Positions 9,503 to 17,259 of a stretch of 64,000 nt of DNA are shown here, piece after piece. The stretch comes from Streptomyces qaidamensis (lineage in GTDB: Bacteria; Actinomycetota; Actinomycetes; Streptomycetales; Streptomycetaceae): the NCBI RefSeq assembly GCF_001611795.1, contig NZ_CP015098.1, positions 3,844,001 to 3,908,000 on the forward strand. The letters are read 5' to 3'. The notes under the pieces are model-generated. The model made no database searches, was not told where the DNA came from, and saw only the letters and a program-made list of their open reading frames with translations. Position 1 is the stretch's first letter, and the number at the start of each line of letters is the position of its first letter. A program made the position numbers and the translations under genes.

Positions 9503-11056
9503 TCAGTGGGCGACGACCGGAATCTGCACCTCGTCCGCCGCGTCCTCGCCGGAGGACGCCGTCGTCGTACCGCCCGGGCGGCCGGCGTTGACGAAGGTCA
9601 GGGCGATCGCGGCGGCCACCACGAGGATGCCGACGGCGAACCAGATGGCGCTGGTGTAACCCTCCACCATGGCCTCCAGCTGGACCAGCTGCTGCTGGGA
9701 CCGGCTGGTCGCCCCGGCGATGTGGTCGGCGACGTACGCCGTCGTCGCCGAGGCGGCGATGGTGTTCAGCAGGGCGGTGCCGATCGCGCCGCCCACCTGC
9801 TGCGAGGTGTTGACCATCGCGGAGGCGACACCGGAGTCCCGCGGCTCGACGCCCTGGGTGGCCAGCGACATGGCCGGCATGAACGCCGTACCCATGCCGA
9901 GACCGAGCAGCAGCATCGCCGGCAGCAGCAGAGCGGCGTACGAGGAACCGATCTCCAGCTGGGTCAGCAGCAGCATGCCGAGCGCGGCGACCAGGAAGCC
10001 GGGGCCCATCAGCAGGCGCGGCGCGACCCGGGTCATCAGGCGGGTGCCGATCTGGGTGGAGCCGGTGATCATGCCCGCGATCATCGGCAGGAAGGCGAAC
10101 CCGGTCTTGACCGGCGAGTAGCCCTTCACGATCTGCAGGTAGTAGGTCAGGAAGAGGAACAGGCCGAACATCGCGATGATCGCGAGACCGAGGGAGAGGT
10201 AGATCCCGCCGCGGTTGCGCTCGGTGATCACGCGCAGCGGCAGCAGCGGAGCCTTGACCTTGGACTCGACGAACACGAAGGCCGCGAGCAGCACGGCCGA
10301 CGCGACGAACATGCCGACGGTCACGGAGTCGCTCCAGCCGTCGGACTCGGCGCGGGTGAAGCCGTAGACCAGGGCGACCAGACCGAAGGTGGACAGCAGC
10401 ACACCGGGGATGTCGAGCGGCGAGCGGTTGCGGCCGCCCTCCGGCTCACGGATGACGAAGTACGCACCGGCCGCGGCGACGATGGCGAACGGGATGTTCA
10501 CAAAGAACGTCCAGCGCCAGTCCAGGTACTCGGTGAGGAAGCCGCCCAGGATCAGACCGACGGCACCGCCACCACCGGCGATCGCGCCGTAGATGCCGAA
10601 CGCCTTGGCGCGCTCCTTGGCGTCGGTGAACATCACGGCGAGCAGGGAGAGCGCGGCGGGCGCGAGCAGGGCCCCGAAGACGCCCTGGAGGGCACGGGCG
10701 CCGAACATCATCGCCTCGTTGGTGGCCGCGCCGCCGAGCGCGGAGGCCGCGGCGAAACCGCCCAGACCGACGACGAAGGCCTTCTTGCGGCCCCACAGGT
10801 CGGCTATCCGGCCACCGAACAGGAGCAGACCGCCGAAGGCGAGCGCGTAGGCCGTGACGACCCACTGCCGGTTGCCGTCGGAGATGCCCAGATCCTGCTG
10901 GGCGGAGGGCAGGGCGATGTTCACGATGGTGGCGTCCAGGACGACCATCAGCTGGGCGAGCGCGATGAAGACGAGCGCTTTCCAGCGGCCGGCGTCCGGT
11001 TCTCTGGCCGGTGTGCCGAGGGTCTTCGAGGCTGTTTCAGACATGGGGATACCCAC
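9503..11056 (-). CDS. MFS drug exporter, DHA2 (EmrB/QacA) type, 14 TM
   Basis: A 517-residue inner membrane exporter with MVVLDATIVNIALPSAQQDL (DHA2 helix 1 motif), GGRIADLWGRKKAFVVG (motif A) and about 14 hydrophobic helices. It differs clearly from the other DHA2 protein in the window. A TetR regulator is transcribed in the same direction upstream, with a 325-base repeat-filled spacer between. The regulator is a plausible repressor of the exporter. Substrate is unknown. Confidence 0.9.
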   Translation of the reverse strand: MGIPMSETASKTLGTPAREPDAGRWKALVFIALAQLMVVLDATIVNIALPSAQQDLGISDGNRQWVVTAYALAFGGLLLFGGRIADLWGRKKAFVVGLGGFAAASALGGAATNEAMMFGARALQGVFGALLAPAALSLLAVMFTDAKERAKAFGIYGAIAGGGGAVGLILGGFLTEYLDWRWTFFVNIPFAIVAAAGAYFVIREPEGGRNRSPLDIPGVLLSTFGLVALVYGFTRAESDGWSDSVTVGMFVASAVLLAAFVFVESKVKAPLLPLRVITERNRGGIYLSLGLAIIAMFGLFLFLTYYLQIVKGYSPVKTGFAFLPMIAGMITGSTQIGTRLMTRVAPRLLMGPGFLVAALGMLLLTQLEIGSSYAALLLPAMLLLGLGMGTAFMPAMSLATQGVEPRDSGVASAMVNTSQQVGGAIGTALLNTIAASATTAYVADHIAGATSRSQQQLVQLEAMVEGYTSAIWFAVGILVVAAAIALTFVNAGRPGGTTTASSGEDAADEVQIPVVAH

Positions 11057-11143
11057 TTCGGGACTTCGTGACGGAAAAGAGTGACGAAAGGGACGGCTCG
11101 CGCGGGGACGGCCGCTGAGATCTTGGACTGTCGTTCAGGGTCC

Positions 11144-11395
11144 GGATCGGTGGGGTTCGGACCGGCGGGTTTCAGACTGGTGGGTTTCAGACCGGTGGGA
11201 TTCAGACCGGTGGGGCGGCCTGAAACTCATCGGGCGGAAGCGATCGGACGAAATCAATCGGACGGGTTCGGACGGATCCGAGCGAGGATGATCGGGCGGA
11301 GCCGGTCGAGGTGGATGGATCGAGCTGGATGGATCGGTCAGAACGGATCGGTCAGGACGGATCGGTTCAGGGCGGATCGGTCAGGGCCGGCGCAG
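11144..11395. repeat. Two minisatellite-like tracts between exporter and TetR
   Basis: The first tract (11144-11215) has about four 15-bp units of the form GACCGGTGGGATTCA. The second (about 11297-11395) repeats GGATCGGTCAG with small spacers. The second tract runs into the 3' end of the TetR gene. Both lie upstream of the exporter, so promoter placement there is unclear. The spacer otherwise shows no gene. Confidence 0.75.
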
Positions 11396-12025
11396 GTCCT
11401 CCAGGGTCACGGCCGTGCCCGGGAGGGCGGAGCGGGCGGGAGCCCGCAGCCCGTCCAGGAACAGCTGAAGATGGCGGTGGACGAACCGGTCGGCCCGGAA
11501 GCAGTCCGTGCCGGCCGGGGGCCGGCTGAGCTGGGCCACGGCGATCATGACGTCCCCCACGTCCACGTCGGACCGGAGCTGCCCGGCCGACCTGGCGCGG
11601 TCCATGACCTCCGCGACCAGCCGCTCGACCCGTTCGCGCGCGGCCTCCAGATCCGGGTGGTGCTGGTCGAACGCGCTGGAGATCATCGGGCACAGCGCGC
11701 TGATCCGCTCGTCGGCGGCGGCGTGCACGAAGCGCTCCAGCGCCTCGAACGCGTCGCCGGTCTCGGCGAGCGCGGCCTCGGCGGCCGCGGCCGTACGGTC
11801 CATGACGGAGCAGACGACCTCGCGGACGAGCGCGTCGCGGTCCGGGAAGTTGCGGTACACCGTGGCGTTGCCGACGCCGGCCCGGCGGGCGATCTCGTCG
11901 AGCGGCACCTCGGGGCCGTGCTCGACGAACATCTCCCGGGCGGCGGTGACGATCCGCTCCCGGTTACGCAGGGCGTCGGCGCGGGGCCGGGGCGCCTTGC
12001 GCGCTTCGGGGGTGGCGGTCTGCAC
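11381..12025 (-). CDS. TetR-family transcriptional regulator
   Basis: A 214-residue TetR protein. The HTH lies at about residues 22-66 (RERIVTAAREMFVEHGPEVP then GVGNATVYRNFPDRDALV), followed by a C-terminal ligand domain. The GTG at 12025 (VQTATPEARKAPR) is preferred because GGGAG sits 6 bases upstream; longer in-frame starts at 12064 and beyond lack this. Gene order suggests control of the DHA2 exporter downstream. The ligand domain ends in SRPPAGTDCFRADRFVHR, a form common in streptomycete TetR proteins next to exporters. Confidence 0.88.
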   Translation of the reverse strand: MQTATPEARKAPRPRADALRNRERIVTAAREMFVEHGPEVPLDEIARRAGVGNATVYRNFPDRDALVREVVCSVMDRTAAAAEAALAETGDAFEALERFVHAAADERISALCPMISSAFDQHHPDLEAARERVERLVAEVMDRARSAGQLRSDVDVGDVMIAVAQLSRPPAGTDCFRADRFVHRHLQLFLDGLRAPARSALPGTAVTLEDLRRP

Positions 12026-12297
12026 GGTGGACTCCCGGTGAGTGAGGCGATCCGGGGACTGCATCCCCGTTTCGGTCGGACACATGGCTAAACGGGGAGT
12101 GAGTCCCCGGTATTTCCCACTCCCGAGGAAATTGTTTGTGACCTGAGTCACAAACCCCTTCGGCCCTACCGACGGGAAACCCACGATCGGTCTCTTCCAG
12201 CGCGCGCCCCTTCACCCCGCGACGCAGGGTGATCGCAAGGGTGCAGCCGGAGACCGGCGGCTGCCGTGGCGCGGGAGGTCCCTTGCAGGTCCCTTGC

Positions 12298-13653
12298 ATG
12301 CAGCCGCGGCCACGGCGCCCCCGCCCGGACGGCACGGGGCCGCCCGGCCACCGGATACCCAGGCGCCGGCTGGCCGCCCTGGCGTGCGTGACCGCCCTGA
12401 CCTTCACGGTCAGCACCTCGGCGGGCACGGGCCGACTCGTCCCGGGCGCCAGTACGGCGGGAGCGGGCCCCATCACCCTGTCCCACACCTCCGCACACGC
12501 ACCCTGCATGATCCGCGGCGCCCGCGAGGTCCAGATGTCCGAGGGCATCCCCACCTCCACCGGCTACAGCCGCTCCACCGGCACCGTCCGCGCCCTCACC
12601 CTCATGATCGACTTCTCCGACGCCCCCGGCGAGGGTGACGCCCAGGACCGCTTCCACGAGTTCTTCCCGCAGACCCGCGACTGGTTCCGCACCAGCTCCT
12701 ACGGCCGCCTCGACTACCGCCCCGAGACCCCGATACCCGGCTGGCTGCGGATGCCGAAGTCGTTCCGCGCGTACGGCATAGAGCGCGGGGCTCCGTTCGA
12801 GCCCGGTTACCGCGCCCTGGTCGAGGACCTGGTCGCCGCGGCCGACCCGAAGGTGGACTTCGGCGCGTACGACCTGCTGAACGTCCTGGTCACACCGAAC
12901 GCCGGCCCCTCCGCCCTGGACACGGTCCTGTCCGTCACCTTCGCCGGCAACCCGGAGGCACCCAGGGCCGACGGCATACCCGTGGCCAACGCCTCCTTCG
13001 TCTACTCCCGCCAGGACGACGGCTCCGGCTCCTACGACCGCACCGGCTACCGCGTCCTCCCCCACGAGAACGGCCACGTCTTCGGCCTGCCCGACCTGTA
13101 CACCGCGGAGGGTGGGGGCGCGGTGGGCCACTGGGACATCATGAGCGAGGACTGGGGAGCCAACAACGACTTCCTCGGCTGGCACAAATGGAAGCTGGGC
13201 TGGCTCGACGCCACCCAGGTCCACTGCGCGGCCTCCCCCGGCAGCACGGAATACACCCTGACGCCCCTGGCCCTCCCTGGCGGCTCCAAGCTGGTCTTCG
13301 TCCCCCTGGACAGCAGAACCGGCTACGCCGTCGAACTGCGCACCCGCGCCGGCAACGACGAGGCGGTGTGCCGCCCGGGCGTCCTGATCTACCGGGTCGA
13401 CGCGGAGGTGGACACGGGCATGGGCCCGGTCACCGTCATCGACTCCCGCCGCGACAGCGGCGGCTGCACGCGCGCGCCGAACGTCCACGCGGAACTGTCG
13501 GACGCGCCGTTCACGCCCGGGGAGACGTTCCGTGACGCGGGGAGGGGGATCACGATCGAGGTGACGGGGGTGGGGGCGGGAGAGGCTGGGGCGGCGGAGG
13601 CGTCGGGGGTCGGTGCGGAGGGGGGGTACCGGGTGCGGGTGACGAGGGGGTAG
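12298..13653 (+). CDS. Secreted M6-like metalloprotease (gluzincin)
   Basis: A protein of about 451 residues. An arginine-rich start and a hydrophobic stretch (RRRLAALACVTALTFTVS, residues about 20-40) form a signal peptide; export is likely. The zinc-binding motif HENGHVFGLPD (HExxHxxGxxD, His about residue 256) and later GHWDIMSEDWG match the M6 family (immune inhibitor A-like). VRALTLMIDFSDAP is the usual N-terminal strand of M6 domains. The start is uncertain: the ATG has a GGGAGG 19 bases upstream, and a TTG at 12283 is closer to it. It would degrade extracellular protein. Confidence 0.85.
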   Translation: MQPRPRRPRPDGTGPPGHRIPRRRLAALACVTALTFTVSTSAGTGRLVPGASTAGAGPITLSHTSAHAPCMIRGAREVQMSEGIPTSTGYSRSTGTVRALTLMIDFSDAPGEGDAQDRFHEFFPQTRDWFRTSSYGRLDYRPETPIPGWLRMPKSFRAYGIERGAPFEPGYRALVEDLVAAADPKVDFGAYDLLNVLVTPNAGPSALDTVLSVTFAGNPEAPRADGIPVANASFVYSRQDDGSGSYDRTGYRVLPHENGHVFGLPDLYTAEGGGAVGHWDIMSEDWGANNDFLGWHKWKLGWLDATQVHCAASPGSTEYTLTPLALPGGSKLVFVPLDSRTGYAVELRTRAGNDEAVCRPGVLIYRVDAEVDTGMGPVTVIDSRRDSGGCTRAPNVHAELSDAPFTPGETFRDAGRGITIEVTGVGAGEAGAAEASGVGAEGGYRVRVTRG

Positions 13654-13717
13654 GGGGTGGGGGTGGGTGAGGTACGCGCGAAGGGTGAGAGGGGACGTTC
13701 ACCGCCCGGCCACCCGG

Positions 13718-13825
13718 CCACGGTTCCGGACTACGTGGGCCTCCCGGCCACCGTTCCGGAGCACGTGGGCCTCCCGGCCCGCCCAGCCCCTCGGCCTCCC
13801 GTCCACCGTTTCCGGATTACGGTGG
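13718..13825. promoter_or_regulatory. Three palindromic operator-like sites upstream of the IclR gene
   Basis: Copies at 13718-13738 and 13748-13768, exactly 30 bp apart, and at 13803-13825. All share CCAC-GTT-CCGGA-ACGTGG-like symmetry; the last is CCACCGT-N9-ACGGTGG. Regular spacing of dyads directly in front of a DNA-binding protein gene suggests autoregulatory sites. Confidence 0.5.
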
Positions 13826-13916
13826 GCCTGCCGCGACCGTCGCGGTCGTCGCGGCCGGAACGCCGTGGCGGCCTGGCGGCTGTCGCGGCCGTAGCGACCG
13901 CCGTACCGGAGAACCG

Positions 13917-15617
13917 ATGCCAGCGAAGCCCATGCCCGAGACGACTCCGGAGGAGTCCGCCCCGACGGCCGACGAGGCCGACGAGAAGGGGCCGTCGGCC
14001 GAGGGGACTGCTGCCCTCATCGGTTCCGGTACCGGTGGGAGCGTCCCCGCGGAGGCGGTCGCTCCCCTCATCCGCGGCATCGCGGTACTGCGGGAACTGA
14101 CGGAGGCGAACGGCACGCTGAGCCTGAGCGGCCTGGAACGCGCCACCGGCCTCGCCCGCTCCACGGTCGACCGCATCACGGCCACCCTCGCCCGCATGGG
14201 TTACGTCCGCTTCGACGGCCGGGACGTCCACCTGTCCCCCCGCCTGATGGAGCTGGGCAACGCCTACCTGGCGGCCCTGCGCCTCCCCGCTCTGCTCTCC
14301 CCGCACGCGGACGCCCTGGCGGACGCACTGGACGAGTCCGTATCCCTCGCGGTCGCCGACCAGGACGGCATCCGCTTCATCCACCAGGCGACCCGCCGCC
14401 GCGCGATGTCCCTCAGCTTCCGCATCGGCGACCTGCTCCCTGCCGAACGCACCGCCCCCGGGCCGCTGTTCGCGACGGAGTGGACGGCCGCGGACTGGCA
14501 GCGCTGGCGGGACCGCAGGGCGGCGGACCCGAGGGACCTGTCCTTCACGGCCGTACCGCCACGGACCCACAGACCGGACGCGCGGGACGACGACACCTTC
14601 GTCCGCCGCACGGAAGAGGCGTCCGCCAACGGCTGGTCCCTGGACGACCAGTTGATCGAGCCGGGCCTGGTGGCGATCTCGGTACCGGTCCGCCTCCCGG
14701 GAGCGGACGGCCGGATCGCAAGCGTGGCGAGCGTGGTCAGCCACACGAGCCGCCACACCGCGCACAACCTGCGCACGACCCTCCTCCCGAGGCTGCGGTC
14801 CACGGTCGAGGCGATGGAACGCGAACTGCGCGACACCCCGCCCCCCGAGCCCGGCCCACCCCCCGCGGACCTGGCGCTCTGGACGGGCGCGTCCAAGCAG
14901 CAACTGGGCCGCGAGTTCATCGAATCCCTGGCCCGGGGACTGACCGTCCTCACGGCCTTCGGCGAGGGCAGGGAGGAGCTGACCCTCACGGAGGTGGCCC
15001 GGGCGACGGGCCTGGCCCGGGCGACGGCCCGCCGGGCCCTGATCACCTACGAACACCTGGGTCTGGTGGCCCCGGCCGGCCGCACCTTCACACCGACCCC
15101 CCGGGTCCTCTCCCTCGGCTTCCCGCCCCTGTCCCGCACCACCCTGTCCGAGATCGCCCAGCCCCACCTGGCCGACCTGACGTCCCGCATCCACGAGTCG
15201 ACGTCACTGGCGGTGCTGTCGGACTCCGGCGAGGAGATCCAGCTCACGGCCCGGGTGACCACGGCCCGGGTGATGAGCGTGAACATCACCGTGGGCACGC
15301 GCTTGCCGGCGTACGCGACGGCACTGGGCAGGGTCCTCTTGGCCGACACTCGTGATGAAGAGGCCCTGGCCCCGGTCCGCTCCCAGGGATACGCCCTGGT
15401 GGACGAGGAGCTGGAAGAGGGCCTCCGCTCGATCGCGGTCCCGATCCGCGACCGGTCGGGCCGGGTGGTGGCGGCCCTGAACACAGCACTCCACGCCAGC
15501 CGCCGCACCGCGAGGGAGTGCGTGACGGACCTCCTCCCGGAACTGACGGCGACGGCGACGCGCATCCAGACGGACTTCCACACGGCAGCGCGCTTCACTC
15601 ACGTTCCGGCGTCGTGA
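13917..15617 (+). CDS. Double IclR-family transcriptional regulator (tandem fusion)
   Basis: A 566-residue protein with two complete IclR units, where ordinary IclR proteins have about 250-280 residues. Unit 1 has an HTH around residues 45-110 (LSLSGLERATGLARSTVDRI) and an effector domain to about 310. Unit 2 has an HTH around 340-395 (LTLTEVARATGLARATARRA) and an effector domain with GTRLPAYATALGRVLLAD. A 45-residue acidic lead precedes unit 1. IclR proteins bind DNA as dimers and sense small acids; a fusion would supply a pseudo-dimer in one chain. The ATG follows GGAGAA. The target is unknown; three palindromes lie just upstream. Confidence 0.9.
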   Translation: MPAKPMPETTPEESAPTADEADEKGPSAEGTAALIGSGTGGSVPAEAVAPLIRGIAVLRELTEANGTLSLSGLERATGLARSTVDRITATLARMGYVRFDGRDVHLSPRLMELGNAYLAALRLPALLSPHADALADALDESVSLAVADQDGIRFIHQATRRRAMSLSFRIGDLLPAERTAPGPLFATEWTAADWQRWRDRRAADPRDLSFTAVPPRTHRPDARDDDTFVRRTEEASANGWSLDDQLIEPGLVAISVPVRLPGADGRIASVASVVSHTSRHTAHNLRTTLLPRLRSTVEAMERELRDTPPPEPGPPPADLALWTGASKQQLGREFIESLARGLTVLTAFGEGREELTLTEVARATGLARATARRALITYEHLGLVAPAGRTFTPTPRVLSLGFPPLSRTTLSEIAQPHLADLTSRIHESTSLAVLSDSGEEIQLTARVTTARVMSVNITVGTRLPAYATALGRVLLADTRDEEALAPVRSQGYALVDEELEEGLRSIAVPIRDRSGRVVAALNTALHASRRTARECVTDLLPELTATATRIQTDFHTAARFTHVPAS

Positions 15618-15687
15618 CGCCCACCCCGACCCGCGTCCCCGACCTGCCCCGCGTACACCGGCCCCGCCCGCATCCCTGACCTGACCC

Positions 15688-15729
15688 CCGCACCCGCACC
15701 CGCACCCGCACCCGCACCCGCACCCGCCC
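15688..15729. repeat. Hexanucleotide (CCGCAC) run
   Basis: About six to seven copies of CCGCAC lie past the IclR stop. It is a simple-sequence tract with no coding role seen. Confidence 0.85.
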
Positions 15730-15752
15730 GATCCGTATTCGGTACGTTGACG

Positions 15753-15775
15753 CCTGTGGTCCTCCAGACCACAGG
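15753..15775. terminator. Perfect 9-bp hairpin in the 15618-16084 spacer
   Basis: CCTGTGGTC and GACCACAGG flank the loop CTCCA. It is a possible terminator for the IclR gene, although no T-run follows. Bases 15776-16000 hold further short hairpins (for example GAGAGG/CCTCTC at 15845-15860) but no ORF with coding character, so a small structured RNA cannot be excluded. The RIP gene ends at 16085. Confidence 0.4.
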
Positions 15776-16084
15776 CACGCCGCTGCTTGCGTCCGATGCC
15801 ACTGCCTTCGTGTGGCTTGATCGAAACCCTGAGAGCGCAGGTCAGAGAGGGCGGCCTCTCCGCACTCAGAACGCGCTTCGGGTGCTCTAGGACGCCGTCG
15901 GCATCGCCGCAGGTCACAGGCCGTCAGCCGCCCTCCGGCCCACGCCTCTTGGCCGCACAGCGGCGCCACGGTTGAGCCTTCCGCTCCACGCCTGTCGCCA
16001 GTGATCGGCAGGTGGCGACTTTCCTTTGGTGCCCCCCGGCGGGATGGGGAAGTGCCCCGCCGGGGGTTGCTCGTCGCGGTGGCC

Positions 16085-17014
16085 TCAGAGCGTGTGATAG
16101 AGGGCCACGGCCAGCTGGGCGTCGATGGCCGACAGCGTCGTGAGGTAGCCGTCCCCGATGCGGAAACGGGGGGCGGCGTGGTTGTGGGTCGCTCTCTCGA
16201 CGGCCAGGGAGAGGTCGCTCCAGTCCCGCTCGAAGTCCAGGCCCGTCACGTCGATCATGCTTCCGCCCGAGTTCGACCCGTTGCTGCTGATCGACGACGA
16301 CTCTCCGCTGTAGTAGCTGTGGCCGCCCCTGATCGCCTGGCTGACGCGGTAGGAGATGAAGTCGGTGCGGGCACCTTCCGCGAAGGCCTGGGTGAGGATC
16401 AGCAGGGCTCGTGCCTGGTCCCGGCCGGCTGCCGCGTAGTGCGGGTTGCCCAGGTCGCTGATCGAGCCCTGGATGGTGCCCATGGAGATGCCCAGGCTGC
16501 CGCGGCCCACTTCTGCGGCGCTCTCCATGGAGTTGTAGTTGATCCAGTTCAGGTTGCGCACCGCGGAGGCCCCGGGGAGGGTCTCGGGCCCGTGGCCCAG
16601 CCGGTAGTACGTGTTCGTCTGGTGGTTGCGCCAGCCGACGATGTACAGGTTCTTCGCGTTGAACACCAGGGTGATCTGGCGCCCGTTGCCCACGGCCAGG
16701 GTGACCCCGAAGTAGTCGTCCTTCTTCGGGGCGAGAATGATGTTGCCGTAGAGCCGGGTGCCTCTGACCCGTCCGCGGATGTCGTTGATGAGGGCGTCGT
16801 ACCGGTGGGCGAAATCGCGGTGGACGCCGGTGTCCAATTCGATGCTTATGCCGTCGGTCGGCGTGGTGGCGCTGACCAGCTGGGTCTCCTGCCCGAGCGA
16901 TGTGTGGTGCGTCTCGGTGAGTCCGCTCACGCTGGTGACGGCCAGGGCTCCGACGAGTGCCGCCGGTACGACGGCCGAGGTACGAAGCCTGCGGAGGACC
17001 TGGAATCGGGGCAT
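16085..17014 (-). CDS. Secreted ribosome-inactivating protein (rRNA N-glycosylase)
   Basis: A 309-residue protein. A signal peptide (MPRFQVLRRLRTSAVVPAAL, then VGALAVTSVSG) is followed by a RIP domain. Aligned by eye to ricin A chain, the active-site residues are all present: Tyr124 (NLYIVGW), Tyr160 (INYNSME), Glu213 and Arg216 (FAEGARTDFISYRV), and Trp265 (RDWSDLSLAV). RIPs remove one adenine from the sarcin-ricin loop of 23S/28S rRNA and stop translation. A serine/glycine loop lies at about 235-252. The ATG at 17014 has GGGAGA 8 bases upstream. It is divergent from the STAND protein gene and shares its promoter box. Confidence 0.88.
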   Translation of the reverse strand: MPRFQVLRRLRTSAVVPAALVGALAVTSVSGLTETHHTSLGQETQLVSATTPTDGISIELDTGVHRDFAHRYDALINDIRGRVRGTRLYGNIILAPKKDDYFGVTLAVGNGRQITLVFNAKNLYIVGWRNHQTNTYYRLGHGPETLPGASAVRNLNWINYNSMESAAEVGRGSLGISMGTIQGSISDLGNPHYAAAGRDQARALLILTQAFAEGARTDFISYRVSQAIRGGHSYYSGESSSISSNGSNSGGSMIDVTGLDFERDWSDLSLAVERATHNHAAPRFRIGDGYLTTLSAIDAQLAVALYHTL

Positions 17015-17084
17015 TGTGCTGTTCTCCCGGTGCTGGGTGTGCCGGATGTCCGGCCTTTCCCCACCGACGTTCGCAACCGGAACC

Positions 17085-17146
17085 TTGATTGGCACGTCCC
17101 TTTTGTCAGGTCAATCAATCCTGTGGGCGAAAGGGGTTTGATTGAC
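17085..17146. promoter_or_regulatory. TTGATTGAC boxes in the RIP/STAND divergent promoter
   Basis: Three related elements are present: TTGATTGG (17085-17092, plus), the inverted copy TCAGGTCAATCAATC (17106-17120) and TTGATTGAC (17138-17146, plus). Read toward the RIP gene, the 15-mer GATTGATTGACCTGA is followed 13 bases later by CCAATCAA. The 15-mer recurs unchanged at 21033-21047, before the pore-former gene. TTGAC could double as a -35 element. Confidence 0.6.
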
Positions 17147-17259
17147 TTCACATGCCGCAACACCTGCACGCCACCCGTGGGCAATCTGGGCGCTGTCGGG
17201 CGGCTTGTGTGTTCGTCACGCCTGATGTCGCTTTCGCCTGGCTGTACGGAGGTATGCGC

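Noticed and set aside
12166..13488. 440-codon minus-strand ORF over the metalloprotease
   Set aside because: Low-complexity shadow; the plus strand has the HExxH motif and a signal peptide.
15688..15729. Hexamer repeat considered as a CRISPR or iteron array
   Set aside because: Simple CCGCAC run with no spacers or unique units.
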